DNA of 64,000 bases from Populus alba (Eukaryota > Streptophyta > Magnoliopsida > Malpighiales > Salicaceae): assembly GCF_005239225.2 (NCBI RefSeq), contig NC_133289.1, forward strand, positions 13,314,889 through 13,378,888, in the 5' to 3' direction. Below, piece by piece: positions 24,585 through 37,979 of this stretch (within the stretch, counting starts at the first letter, position 1; each line of letters opens with the position of its first letter). The notes under the pieces were generated by a model. That model saw nothing but the letters and a program-made list of their open reading frames with translations, had not been told where the DNA came from and ran no database searches. The translations under genes and the position numbers were made by a program.

Positions 24585-26493
24585 TTAAAGACTTGGATTG
24601 GACTTTGCGCGTATAAACTGTTTGAGAATGGCTTTCTCTTCATCAATTTGTTTCTTCTCTTCACGATCCTTGGGTTTGATTTTTCTCTTCTCTTCCAATA
24701 TCCACTTAAAAAGGTCATGCTGCTGATCTTCAGGTACGTGTTCCTTTTCCTCCCGAATAACTGGAGGAGGTAGTCTCTCAAGAATTGAAGTGGTTGCAGG
24801 TTCCAAGAAAGCTTCTACAGGAACTTTGTCATTTTCCACACCTCTGTTTGCTTCTTTGCCTGTCGTTTTCTTTTTTGGCTTGACAAACATATAAGCTGCA
24901 AGTGGTTGAATGAAATCCACAAAACTCAGTTACAATCTTGTATTATTAAGCATTTTATTCGCAAGTGCTTGAGTTAAGAGGGAACGAAGTTTTGAGTTGA
25001 ATCATTGCTCCAAAGCATCAAAAACTAAACTATAAAATAATGAACAATATCAGAAACCGAAAATGTACATACAAACATACACAAAATTTGATGTTGCAAT
25101 TTCAATCTCACATTTAACTCATAGTTACCCAGACAGATAAACAAGCATCCTGAACTCGATCATTTTGGTTCCAGCAACACAACAGTACAAGAGCTGGACT
25201 CCTAGAGTGCTTGAAGGGCATGGTGAAAGAAGGCATGGGATGAGAGAGTTAGGAAGGACGACAAATGCTTTCACAAAAATAATCAAATAAATAAATAAAT
25301 ACCTCTCTTAATTGAAATGGAAAACATGCATGCATCATCAGGATTTTACTCATTTTCCTATTGGCATTCTAGTGTTTCGCTGGCACAATTTTAAATAATT
25401 GGCTCTGATAAGTTCCCACGATTACAAACAGTGTACCAATTGTGTCTACCCACTATCCACCACATAAAGCTAATTGGGAAATCTGTCCCCTGCCCCCATA
25501 TCCTCATCCTGAACGTTCTGCAATCCTATTTCCAGGTGACTCTAATCTGACACCTAGAAATGATGACATTGGGAAAAAAGTCTGATATGATCCCTCAATT
25601 AACAGTTGAGGGATAAGGAATTGTAAGCTCCTACTTAAATCTTAGTGGACCATTCTGAATCAGTTGGAGGAGTGGCAAGAAGAACATAGCCACCTTTGGC
25701 ATTTATTTCTAGCAGACAGCTAATCAAATTGCTCATGCCTTTATATTGCCAGTACTGACATTAATTGCAGAACCCATAGGTCATAAAGGATTGTTAAATG
25801 GTAATGAACTTGCACGATAAGTAATTCCATCACGGTTGCTACATCAATATCCAATTGTATAAATCAATCCCACATAATTATTCTTGAATTTCAATAAGCA
25901 TTTTGGTCCAAGTAGATGTGGAAAATGCTAATATATCTATATATAATATCAGCAGATTTTGCAGAGTCTTCAAACCATACTTTGATCTACTAAAAATAGA
26001 ATATGCACCATTGAACACAAACTTCACCAAGCTCAGATAGAAGCTGATCATAATGTTTTCAAAAAAAATCCAGCAGCTGACATATATCTAGGCACTCATC
26101 GACGGAGATGCCATATTGCCATGTATCTTCCAGCAGCATGTAAATATAGTTACTTGAACAAATACTGCTATGACTATTCATCAAGAGACAAAACATTACC
26201 AAATTAATGCACAGTGCACTGAGGACTCCAGTAAAATGGACAAGAAAAAGAAGGTTGTCAAGGAATCTATCAATTTCTCAACAAAAGAAAAACCCGAAGC
26301 AGTCAATATAACAAACACATTGTAAACAAAAATCAAAACCCAAAAGAACAAGAGTAGGGATTTCACTACCTCCAAGACCAAGATTAACAATCATGAATAA
26401 ACGCCAAATGGGCTTCAGCTTGTATCGATTAATTAGCGTTTCTTTCGAGGTCAAGTCTGCAGCATTTTCGGATTTAGAACCTTCCATTTTCAT
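24585..26493 (-). CDS. small single-pass membrane protein with charged C-terminal tail (2 exons)
   Basis: Exon 1 is 26493-26370 and exon 2 is 24895-24585, joined across a 1474-nt intron with GT and AG borders and a split Ala codon. The product is 144 residues. Residues 1-28 are polar and basic near the end (INRYKLKPIWR). About 31-46 form one hydrophobic helix (RLFMIVNLGLGAYMFV), followed immediately by KPKKK. The rest is Lys/Glu/Pro-rich (LPPPVIREEKEH, HDLFKWILEEKRKIKPKDRE, EEKAILKQFIRAKSNPSL) and probably helical. The two exons fit in frame and across the hydrophobic segment, which neither exon would complete alone. This resembles a small conserved plant family without known function. The positive-inside pattern does not settle topology. 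Confidence 0.75.
24896..26369 (-). other. long intron of the small membrane-protein gene
   Basis: This is inferred from the splice join. It begins GTAGTGAAAT on the minus strand and ends TTGCAG. No nested gene or transposon was recognised inside. Confidence 0.65.
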
Positions 26494-27999
26494 CGATGCT
26501 TTTGCCAGCAGCTTTCACTTTTATAATACGCTAACAATAACAATGACAATAATAAAGAATTCTTTCCTTTTCTTTCTCACAGCTTCCTTTTTTTGTGCTG
26601 CCTCTTTCTGGATTCTCTCACAGTTCCACGCTTCATATAATAATAATCAAGAGATAGCGACCAAAGGGAAAAATTAAAGAGGAGAGAAAACCAGCAGCTC
26701 ATTGTGAAATATTTTGCTAACTTTCATTTTTATCCCTAAGATCTTAAATATTTTAGTTTTGCCCATATATTTTATTTTTTTTACTTTCATTTAAATCCTT
26801 TTTAAGAGTTTTTTAGTCCTCATATTCTAAACTAGATAAATTTTAGTATTTTAATGAATTTTTTTTATTAATTCCTACATGTCAAATTATGAACTTTGTT
26901 AAAATTAATCAAACACTTTAAATAAGTTGATGGGAAAGGTAAGGTTTCAAGTGGCTTTAAATAGGTATACCAAATTAAAAATATAATTCTTTTAATTTAT
27001 ATGAAAAGATTTGATAGAATGATGATTTAATGGAAAAGTGGATACTTTACACCTATACAATAGACAAAATTAAAAATATAAAAATATTGAAGACTCACTG
27101 GAAAAATTTAGCCATGTAGTTTTGGAAACAAATTATTGTTATCATAATATGTGTTGTCAATTTTTATTACAGGGTAAGTTATTTTGAGAATTTATGGTTG
27201 TTATTTTTCACTTTGTAATCTAAGTTTTTGAATATTATAATTTGTAATTTGAATTTTAAAGATGAGTACCACTTTACATCCTTAGGAGTTGGCACCAAAA
27301 TAAAATTGATAAAAAATATATATTTATTTACAAGATTATTCATTATATTTAAAAAAAATGACTAAAAAAATTCTTTTTTGGTGTGGTATGGTATAAACAA
27401 AAACACACACACACATATATATAAACAAAAAAAAAAAAAAATCAGAAAACCTGGCTCTATTTTTTCCCATCACTTTTTCATCTCTCCTTTACACGATCGC
27501 CAGCCTTTTGGACTAGTTGGTGACAACCGCAATTACCCAACCCTTTATCATATCCCTCAATTAACAATCAAAAAACTTTAACCGGGACCCAAGCCATCAT
27601 CTCCCTCACAAGTACACAAAACTAAAGCCATCATTGCCAATCTAGATTTTTTAGTCAAATTCAATGGCCAATGTCTATATCCAACACTTACAATGCCTCT
27701 CTCTCACGTGACACCACAAATTGTTATTGGCACAAGTTAAGCCAAGAAAAAATGTGAGACAAATGGTAAGAATCCCAAGCAAAATGTAAATCACTAGGTG
27801 CTTCTAGTGATAGTAATACATAGGCACCCATAATTAAAAACTAAATTCACAACCTAACAATAATAAAGTTAAAGTATGGTTTCAAAAACTTGTTTAAAAA
27901 GGCATGAGAATAAGTAGTATATAAAACCCCAAAACGACCCTAGTAGTAAAAAACAATACAATAATTAGCCGGACAAAACCAATGATGGTCGCCACCATG
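26494..27999. other. intergenic, no gene recognised
   Basis: This contains the presumed promoter of the small membrane-protein gene (first few hundred bases), then AT-rich DNA with a CA/TA run near 27402-27422. Nothing else is supported. Confidence 0.5.
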
Positions 28000-29800
28000 A
28001 TTGTTGAAAGTAATTGAAAACTAAGATTGAATCCATTTTCTTGATATTGTTCATGCTCTATATATGAAGTAGAATAGATCAAAATATCATATATTAATAT
28101 TACTACAAACTAATACAAGTAAGGTTGAAAGACCCAATTCATCAAATCCATAAACATCATTGGTGCTTTTGTCAATCTAAATAGCATTTCTAAGAACTTA
28201 TAATATTCGTAACAAGTCTTGAATGCAATCTTTTATATATCTTGCTCTTTAATCCTTAACTGATAGTACTTAGGTCTATGTTCAAAAATACTTTCACTCC
28301 CATAACTTGATTAAACAAATCATTTATCCATAGAAATGAATATTTATTCTTCAATGTCACTCTACTTGGTTGTCTATAGTCAATACAAAATATGAAGGTC
28401 TCATCTTTTTTTTTCTTTCTTCTTACAAATAACATTAAAGCTCCGCAAGGATAATTACTTGGGCATCTGAACCACTTGTCTAGTAATTCTTGTAACTTAA
28501 TTTTTAATTCAACTAACTCTTAAGGTGCCATTCTATAAGACAACTAGGCTATAGAAAATGTACTAGTTTAATAAAAACTTCAACCTCCCTCTTCGGAGCC
28601 AATCTAGACAACTTTTCCAGAAACACATTTGAAAACTTTCCTACTATAGGAAGGTTACTCAATTATTATCTATTACATAAGTAATTTATGTCATACACAT
28701 TTTCCTCAACAAGTTTCTAATTGTCATAGCTGGAATTATACTACATGAAATCCATGTCTCCCCTAAAAATCACTATATTACCATTTAATCCTTGAAAGGT
28801 CACCATTTTAGAAAAATAATCCATTTGAGCCTTACAAGTACTCAACCAATCCATTCTTAGGATTAGATTGAAGTCATGCAACTTTAAAGGTAATAAATTT
28901 ACCTTTATATTATATTCTTTAATAGTAACCCCAGTACCCTTATACATATAACCCACAAGCATAGCATCCCCCATACGTGTACTAATTTTGAATATCTTTT
29001 CTAGCTTAATTAGTTGTACTTTTAGTTTACCTTTATTTTTTCTTACCACAAAAGAATGTGTAGCACTAAGATTAATTAAACAATAAGCTTACTGAGAATG
29101 TAACAATAATGTCCATGCTATAACATTCTAAATTCTTCCAGGTTATATGGAACACCCTCCCCTAGGTTTTATTCCCCAGAGCTTTAGGTCATCCTTTATT
29201 ACCACTAACCCCTGATTGAGTTAGCCTCCCAAGCTTATCTATAGTAACAAATTGTTGTTAGCTCTATACTAGTTGTCTCAGTCCCTAAACATATTTAGTT
29301 TTTCAAGTGCAATCCTTCTTAAAATGTCCTTGACCCCTTACAATAATAACATCCACAACCTAAATATCGATAATCATGCTACCTATATCCCTCTTGGGTA
29401 TAAATATAGCACTGATTTGGTGATGTAAAATAGTCTTTTGGATGCCTCTTCTCGCATTAGACATAATAAGAATAAGTAATAGTCTTTTGTTCTGAAGTCC
29501 CTCCAACAAAACTATCCTTATGATTTGATTGTCCCTCAGTCGACCATTTATCTATATTCTGCAAAGACCCAGCTACTAACCTTCCATAGCCAACATCTTA
29601 TCCCCTCTTCTTAAATTGACTAAAATATCTCTTTTTACCCCTCCTAAAGATGAAAGGTCTATCTAAAAAGAAGTCAATGTATTTCCTTTTACCAAACTCG
29701 GATTAGTCTTGTTAGCCCTCAATAAGACATGCCTTTAGAGCCTAAATTACTTATATTAGTTCTCTCTTTGTCTTAAATTGTAATGAAGTCAACCCCTATT
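28000..29800 (-). pseudogene. gypsy gag-protease-RT block (inverted part of an element)
   Basis: Minus-strand fragments appear in gag-PR-RT order. A CYYCKG knuckle piece lies near 29356-29305. Protease-linker sequence spans 29049-28741 (LHDFNLILRMDWLSTCKAQM). RT sequence spans 28480-28030, with [32 protein letters not shown] and DILIYST followed by SYIEHEQYQEN. Many stops and frameshifts are present. RT stops just after the catalytic YxDD region and continues only on the opposite strand from about 30085. The MDWL motif and overall style fit chromovirus (Tekay/Del-like) elements. Confidence 0.8.
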
Positions 29801-30009
29801 TCAAATCTTGTTGTAATCCATCTCACAACCTCTAAATCGTAAGACAATAATATATATAATGTAGCCAACCATTACCACACAACACATTCTCTCTTATTAT
29901 TATTTTTTTTTTTCCTTTTCCACACTCAAAACTCAACCTTCATTTACAAGAAAAAAAATCACTTTTTCCTTCACTTTCTTGACATTCAAACACATTGCTA
30001 TGGAAAGAA

Positions 30010-32102
30010 AGGTTTTGAAGATGTGGGTCTAACCATATAGGACTATTATCATGGAGGTCAAAGCAATCTCATTATATTCAATGCTGTTGAATATGGATTT
30101 TGGCTAAAAGAATTGGTATTCTTAAACCATGTTATCTCATAAAAAGGGATATTTGTGGATCTTAAAAGGTTGAAGTGGGAAAGACCAGTAAATATCATGG
30201 AATTTTGTAGTTTTTTTAGATTAACATGATACTATATAAGGTTTATCAAGGGATTTTCAACTACAACAACACCTTTAAATCAATTAATAGGGAAGGAAGT
30301 GAAATGAGAATGGTTAAAGAAATATAAACAAAGCTTTCGGGAATTAAAGAAAAGGCTTACTATTGTTGCAGTACTAACACTTCCTTTAGGAATAAAAAGA
30401 TTTATGGTCTACAATAATGCCTTAAAGAAGGGATTGAGTTGTATTTTAAAGCAACATGGAAAGGTAATTGCATATGCATCAAAACAATTGAAGCCTCGTG
30501 ATATTAATTATCTAGTTTATAACCTAAAGCTAATGATGGTGATATTTTCTTTGTGGGTATGGAGACACTATTATTATTTGTCTGAAGTACAAATTTTCAT
30601 TAAACATAAAAGTTTGAGATATTTAATGTCATAGAAGGAATTGAATATGCAAAAAAGAAGATATATGAAATTGATCAAGGATTATGAGTGTACTATAGAT
30701 TATCACTCGAGGAAAGAAAAATTATTGTTAATGCCTTTAGTTATAAAACAAGGCGATATTGAACGAATTAGAAGATTGGAATGTGAAAGAATTGCTAGAA
30801 TTGAAAAAGATTAATGCCAAGTTAGAAGTGGGGCTTAAGAACTTTTTGTTGGCTCAATTGTGAGTATGGTTTGTACTCTGAGATAGGGTGTTGGAAGTTC
30901 AACAAAGAGATGTCAAAGTATATAAGGTGAAAAACAAGGTGAAATCAAGGGTTGAGACGCCTTTTTTTATTTTTTTAGAGGATGGGATGATAGTGATGGA
31001 TAGATAGATGTGGTTGTCTCAGGACAAGGCTTTAAAGAAGTGTTAAAAAAAGCTCACGAATTAAGATTTACATCTAAGAAGTAAAAAATATATATAAAGA
31101 CTTGAAGGAATTTTAATAGTGGCCAAATTAAAGAAAGAAACAGTTAAGTACGTTGTCAAGTGTGGAGTTTGTTAACAAGTAAAAGTGAGATATCAAAAGC
31201 CAGTTGGGCCTTTTCAGCCACTATGTCAAGCTTGCTTGGGCAAAGGAAAGGCAATAACATCATTTAGATTATTGTGGATCATTTGATGATGTTTACACTT
31301 TTCTTGTTTATAAAAATGATAGACTCAATTGATAAATTGGCAAAGTTATACATGAATGAAGTAATGAGATTACATAGGGTGCCGACGTCGATTGTTTCCT
31401 ATTAAGACCCCTTGGATTCACTTCACGTTTATGGCCAAGTATCCAGCGTGCTCTAGGAATGAAATTAAATTTGAGTATAGCTTTTCATCCTTAAACTAAT
31501 AGACACTCAAAGAAAACCACCCAAGCCTTGAAGGATTTGTTAAAAGCTCACATATTGGAATTTAAGGGAAATTGGGATGACCATATACCACTTGTTGAAT
31601 TCACTTACAATAACAGTTATTAAGCTACAATAGGAATGGCTCCCTACGAGGCCTTGTATGGAAGGAAATGTTGAACCCTTGTTTGTTGAGAGGAAGTTAG
31701 TGATAAGAAGTTAATTAGACTAAAATTAATGCATATTACCTCCGAAAAAGTGAAAATCATAAGAGATAGAATGAAGGTGGCTCATAATAAACAAACGAGT
31801 TATGCAAATGTTAGGATAAGGCCTTCTGAATTTAATATAGGAGATAACGTATATTTAAAAGTTGCTCCTTAAAAACACATGTTATGGTTTGAAATACAGG
31901 GGAAGTTAACACCAAGGTACATTAAGGCCTTTAAAACGGTGAAGAGAATTTGACTAGTAACATATAAATTGGCCCTACCTTTATATCTAGCCAGAATCTA
32001 TAATGTATTCCATGATTTATTGCTATGAAAGGCTATAGTAGACCATTCTCAAGTGATATCACAAGTTCCTTTGGAATTCAAGGAAAACTTGACCATGGAG
32101 GT
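30010..32102 (+). pseudogene. gypsy RT end-RNaseH-integrase block
   Basis: On the plus strand the sequence resumes in the RT thumb at about 30085-30260 (MDFG then KNWYS; GFSTTTTPLNQLIGKEV). RNaseH follows at about 30390-30640 (MVYNNALKKGLSCILKQHGK, VIAYASKQLKPRDINY). Integrase zinc and core fragments follow to about 31690 (VEFTYNNSY, MAPYEALYGRKC), then an integrase C-terminal region to 32100 (DNVYLKVAP, LTPRYIKAFKTVKRI, PLYLARIYNVFHD). Numerous stops make it non-functional. It is cut at 32103 by an LTR. Confidence 0.85.
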
Positions 32103-32497
32103 TGACACGATCAAAAAATTTGATGTATTGTTCCAAGTGTAGAAGTGTCAAAGTAATAAATAACCTGGCAAGACCGGGGTCGAACCACAAGGAGGTTAAC
32201 TATATAAATTATAATTAATAATAATAAGTTAAAGAGGACTTTGAGATGTAAGATTAATGTGAGGATTAAACAATGACAAAACAAATATTAAGATTAGAGG
32301 ATCCACTAATAGTATTAGAAATAAGTATAGTATAAACTTTTTTATTAATCAACTGAAAACCACACACAAAGAAGGTTACAATCAAATGATTTATCCTTAA
32401 TAGTTCATTATAAATTTTTAACATGATCATATTAATTATCTTATTTTAGTAACACTATAATTTTAAATATTGTCAGGAATTGATGATGTTAACTAAG

Positions 32498-32661
32498 TGA
32501 CACGACCAAAAGATTGATGTCTTCTCCCAAGTGCAGGAGTGTCGAAGTAATACATAACCCGCAAAGATCGGGGTCGAACCACAAAGAGGTTAATTGTATA
32601 AATTATAAATAACAACACAACAACAACAACAATAGTAATAGTAATATATTAATATAGTAAC

Positions 32662-32714
<53 letters not shown>

Positions 32715-34393
32715 GTACGTGGCGTTGTTATACCTGAAAATGATCTAAAAGATCAGGTCACAGGTTTCCAGCCTATATACTAAGTTTATGAAAAGATCAA
32801 AGAGATATATTATATAATATAAACAGATTTTTGATGCGAATGAACAAAGGCAAGACCAACAATGTCAGGATCCTTGATCAAACACAGAGCATACTTAACA
32901 TACATAAAATATAACAAGAATATAAATAGTAGTAGTAGTATTAATAAAAAAAAAAAAAAGAGGAAGAAATTAATGAGAACTTTGAGATGGAAGATTACTG
33001 TAAGGATTAAAAAATGATAAAAACAAATGTCAAGGTTAGAGGATCCACTCATGGTATTTCAAACAAGTATAGTATAAACTCTTATTACTCAATTTGGAAA
33101 CCACACACGAAGGAGGTTCCAATCGGATGATTTGTCATTAATAGCTCATTATAAATTGTTAACATGATCATATTAATTATCTTATTTACGTAACACCAAA
33201 CTTTTAAATATTATCAGGAATTCATGATGCTAACTTATGTTAACAGCAGATCAAGTTCCTTTCATAGCATAGGTGTAGGTAATACCATACGGTTGGGCTA
33301 TGAGAGTGCCAAGCATTTGTTGTACCAAGTGTTATACAACACAAATCTAGATTAACCATTTAACAATCAAGGTATTAAGAATTAGTAAGATAAAAATATA
33401 AGACATGTTAATATTAAACATTAAGGTCCATGTTGAGTTTATACTATACTTATTCTTACACCATTAGTGTAACCTTTTCACCTTGACATAATAAACTTAG
33501 GTAAACATAATGAAGAAGAGAAACATAAATAAACAAAACAAGAACATAAATAAGATACAAGTTAACTAAGGAAAGGAAAGAAAATGAAAAGCATAAACAA
33601 GATATTAATGAAAACAAAACTTAAGAATTACAAAAAAAATATAAAGAGAGAAATAAAGAGCATGATCTTGATCTAAACAACCAAGCCCCATAATACATGG
33701 CAAATGCCTCCTTTTATAGGCCAAAATTCGGAATTATTGATTTGATGACTAATTGTTGAGTGGGTGGCCAACTCTTGACTTTGTGAAAATCCTTATCTTC
33801 TTGTCTGAATAAAACGAAATTGCTAGCATCAGAACTAGGACCACTTGAAAACATGAAATTGTAGGAAATTGACTCAGCTTTCCAGGAAAAGAAAATGGGG
33901 GTCCTTTGGACTTCTAGAACTCTAGATATGGGCCAAACACTAAACAGTATTCGGGCTGCAGGACAGATTCGGACTTCTCTGTTGTTGCTATAATTTGGAC
34001 TTGCAAACAGCCTTCTTAGATCTTGGTGTCCACATAAAAGTTGTAGGCCTATGTCTTACTGAATTTGTGTAAAAATGTGAGATCATTTTGACATTTAGAA
34101 CTCGAGATATGACCCAATTATCGAACAGTGTTCCAGTTTGGACTGCACCAACATCTCTTTTCTAAGTTTGGCCCTCTCTTTGTCCTTTCAATTTCCATAC
34201 TTGAACTCATCAATCAATCCTTTGATTTATGTGATAGGCCTGCATTTAAGATGAACATTTACCATATATTAAGGCATTTTATAGTATTAGACTTGTTATT
34301 ATAAAACATGTTTTAGTTAAGGAGTTATTGATACTTTAAGTGCAAAATGATGATATAAAACCTTGATAAATATGCATTTTTAAGTACTAATCA
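32498..34393. mobile_element. solo LTR of family X nested inside the outer copy
   Basis: This starts TGACACGACCAAAAG and ends TAAGTACTAATCA, the same ends as the outer LTR. It is flanked by perfect 5-bp duplications CTAAG at 32493-32497 and 34394-34398. Removing it and one CTAAG rejoins the outer LTR at ...GATGTTAACTAAG/TTAACAACAAATC. It is longer than the outer copy because of ~300 bp of extra sequence near 32640-32950, including AAT/ATA microsatellites. No internal retroelement domain is present, as expected after LTR-LTR recombination. Confidence 0.8.
32655..32710. repeat. (AAT)n microsatellite in the nested LTR
   Basis: About 17 AAT/AATA units in succession. Confidence 0.9.
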
Positions 34394-35571
34394 CTAAGTT
34401 AACAACAAATCAAGTTCCTTTCATAGCACTTGTGTAGGTTATATCATACAGTTGGCAATGAAAGTGCCAATCATTTGTTGTACCAAGTGTTATACAACAC
34501 AAATCTAGATTAATCATTTAACAAGCAAGCTATTAAGAATTAATAAGAAAAAACATAAGGCATGTTAATAACAAACTTTCTTGAATATAAACATTGAAGT
34601 CCATGTTGAGTTTATATTATACATATTCTAACACCATTAGTGAAACTTTTTCACCTTGACAAAATAAACTTAACTAAACATAATGAAATTGAGAAACATA
34701 AATAGGCAAGATAAGAACATAGTTATGATGAAAAACATAAGCAAGATATTAATTAAAGCAAAACTTAAACATTAAAAAAATACAAAGAAAGAAAGCAAGA
34801 ATATGATCTTGATTTGAAAACCAAGATGCCTAAATGCATGCAAAATGTCTTCTTTTATAGGCCCAAATTCAGAATTATTGATTTAATGACAACTATTGAG
34901 TGGGTGACCACCTCTTGACTTGGTAACAATCCTTACCTTCTTGTCTACAGAAAACGTCATTGCTAACATCAGAATTTAAACAAATAGTCTTCATGAAAGT
35001 TCTAGGAAATTGTCTCATCTTTTCAACAAAATAAGAATGAGATCATTTGGACATCTAGAACTTGAGATATTGGCTGAACACTGAACAATGTATGGGCTGC
35101 AAGACAGATTCAGACTTCTCTTTTGATGCTAAGATTTGAACTTCTAAACTACATAATTGAGTTGGACTCTCATGAATGTTTTAGGCCTATGTCTTAGCTT
35201 TTTAGCCATATAAACCAAACTGAAATCCAAGATCTACAGCTCTATATATGACCTAATGACTAAACAGTGTTCCAGTTTGAATTGAATCATCATCTCTTTT
35301 CTAAGCTTAGCCCTCTCTTTGTATTCTCAATTTCAGTAGTTAAACTTATCAATAAATCCTTTTATTTATGTGATAAGCTTGTATTTAAGATTAACATTTA
35401 CCCTAAATTAAAGGTATCTTATACTATTAGACATGTTATTATAAAACATGCTTTAGTTAAGAAGTTATTGATACTTCAAGTGCAAAATGATGATATAAAA
35501 CCTTGATAAAAATGTATTTTTAAGTACTAATCAGAAGTAAAGTTGGGTCGTTATATCATTTATTTTCATTA

Positions 35572-37425
35572 TGGTTGATGTTGGAGATATAGAGGGTGAA
35601 GAGAGTGTTCAAGGTAATGGACCTCCACCATTATATGACCAACATAATTTTCAAACTCTTAGAGAGTATCTTCACCTAGTGAGACAAAGTACAACTTCAT
35701 GTATTATCTTGAATTTTTGAATTTCCCCTTAACCAACCAGCTTCTAATTTGAAAACAAGCATGATTCAACTTTTTCAAACATTTCACAATATGGATTCTG
35801 AAAATCCATACATGCACATTAAAATTTTTGAAGATGTATGTAACATTTTTATTGATTAAACAAGCATCGAGGAAACTATTTAGCTTAAATTGTTCATATT
35901 TTTTTTAAAGGATAAAGTCAAGCTTTGGCTAAACTCCTTGCTTCCTAGGTCTATATGTATATGAAGGGAAATGGAAACTAAGTTTACGAGGAAAACAATT
36001 ACTTCCCACTTATAGGAATGCAGCCTTACAATCTCATATGATGAATTTTTCTTATAGTCCAAATGCTAAACTAGCTTAGGAAAAGTTTAAATTGAAAGAG
36101 ATTTATGACCTCAATGCTAAACTAGCATTATTAGTTGGGAAAAGACAGTCTTTTTGAGCTTAAAAAAATACATGTCGTAAGTGATCAATAAGAGAAAAGT
36201 TGTGTAGTGTGTGATAGCAAAGGACATGGGATAACTAAATGTCCTATTATTCTGATCTTCAACGAAGTGCCATGTGGCCAAACTTCTGATCAAATAATGT
36301 TAGAAAACCCTTCTCAAACCAAGTATGAAATCCCTAATTTGATACATAAAATCTTGGATGTAGAAATTAGGTCTCTCAAATACCTCAAATATTTCAACCT
36401 CCATTCCAACCATTTCATGCTCCCACACATAACAAATATCAACCACCTCACAAAAGATCCCTAAAGGATACTTTTTAACAATTCATGCAAACCTATGAAA
36501 TAATTAACAACCAACCATAGAAATTTCAAGACCATACTAATAACACTTTAGATGACATTTGAATTTAATTAACCAAGTTAACTTAATCACTAATCAATCA
36601 AAAAAAGGAAAAACTTTAATGCCAAATCTTAGAGGTCAAGTATATATGAGTTAATCTTCGTCCAATGAACCTTCAAACCATTAATAAGTCTAGGCCATCA
36701 CCACCCTTAAAAGTGGAAAGATAGTTGACAAAGCTATAACTTTTAGGATTCCTAGGGATGTTGAGGAGAAGAAGTCTAGGAAAAGTGAAAATGATGAGTT
36801 TGAGTAACAAAAAAAGGTGAAATAAATAAGAAAAAGAAGAGTGAGAAAAGAGACGATTCAAGAAAAGTTAGAGGAAAAATAAGTGATGTAGAATTTACTC
36901 CTCAAGCTCCATTCCTAAAAGGGTTAGGGAAACCTAAACATGATTTAATGAATGCTAAAAACTATGAATTATTCAAACAAGTGAATGTTAATATTCCACT
37001 CTTTGCTGTAATTAGACAAGTGCCATTTTGTGACAAGTTCCTTAAAGATTTTATATAAGTTCCTTAAGTTAAACATGATTTAAATGATTAAATGTGAAAG
37101 AAAAAGCCTTTTTTCTAATTGAACATGCTAGTGCCATCCTTTAAGTTAATATCCCTTCTAAATACAAAGATCCTTGTTATCCCACCATTTCATGCATTAT
37201 TTGAAATCATAAAATAGACCTAGCCTTGTTGGATTTAGGAGCAAATGTGAATTTAATACGCTACACTGTCGAAGAACAATTAGATTTAGAAGATATCAAG
37301 CCTTCTATATCGGTTCTAGTGTTAGACATAACATCTATCCAAGGTTCTAATGCTCTCATCCCAATCATCTTAAGTAGACTCTATGTAGCTACATCCAATA
37401 CTTTAATTACTTGAAAGGAAATAGC
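35572..37425 (+). pseudogene. Athila/Tat-like gag-protease remnant
   Basis: The plus strand starts MVDVGDIEGEESVQGNG, then PPLYDQHNFQTLREYLHLVR, the typical start of Athila/Tat-type gag. Fragments of the gag body follow (HMMNFSYSPNAKLA) and a knuckle-like CSVCDSKGHGITKCP near 36200-36250. Near 36890-37090 comes EFTPQAPFLKGLGKPKHDL and YELFKQVNVNIPL, the conserved pre-protease region. Near 37205-37310 comes LLDLGANVNLIRYTVEEQL then LEDIKP, the DLGA-type retropepsin of this lineage. Frameshifts and stops break the frame. No RT, RNaseH or integrase follows, so it is truncated. Confidence 0.75.
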
Positions 37426-37554
37426 ATCACGTTTAATCTATTATAAACAATAGTACCATCATAATGACATAACATAAAGATATCACAAGACATTCTATAG
37501 AAATAAGAATAAAACCAAACCTTATCAATTTAACATAATTCAAACAAAATTTTA

Positions 37555-37900
37555 TGAAATTAACCCTAATTGCATGAATTCATAGCTCATTTCAACCAAT
37601 TCATGCAAAATACATAAATTCAACAACTTATCTAAAAATTCAATGCAATATAGAATTCATCAAAATTAAACCTAATTCATGTTATTTTCATGCTCAATTG
37701 CATAAGATTAACCCTAATTGATTTAATTCATAGCTAATTTAAAAATTCAATGCAAAATACCTAAATTCAGCAACTTATCCAAAAGTTTAATGCAACGCAA
37801 AATTCATCAAAATCCAAACTAATTCATGTTATTTTTATACTTAATTGCATGTAATCAACCCTAATTGACTTAAATCATAACTAATTTATCAATAATTCAA
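37555..37900. repeat. two-copy tandem repeat (~150 bp)
   Basis: Each copy passes CCTAATTGnATnnAATTCATAGCT, AATTCAATGCAAnATA, AAATTCATCAAAATnnAA and CTAATTCATGTTATTTT. There is no coding potential. It follows the truncated Athila-like remnant. Confidence 0.65.
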
Positions 37901-37979
37901 CAAACCTACCATAAACAATGATTTAATCACACCAATATCAATCATAAATTAATTATAAAACCCATAAAATTAATAGCAA

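Larger units (their letters stand above)
32103..35533. mobile_element. LTR of family X (outer copy, interrupted)
   Basis: The outer LTR starts TGACACGATCAAA at 32103 and ends TAAGTACTAATCA at 35533, with TG...CA ends. It is split by the nested copy at 32498-34393. Its own length is about 1.53 kb. Flanks are GAGGT (32098-32102) and GAAGT (35534-35538), a possible 5-bp target duplication with one change. It interrupts the end of the gypsy integrase block. It could be a solo LTR or the 5' LTR of the following Athila-like element, although only 38 bp separate it from that gag. Confidence 0.65.

Noticed and set aside
35534..35571. Primer-binding site for an Athila-like element after the outer LTR
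   Set aside because: The 38 bases show no convincing tRNA complement starting TGG near the LTR end, so the LTR cannot be firmly tied to the downstream gag.
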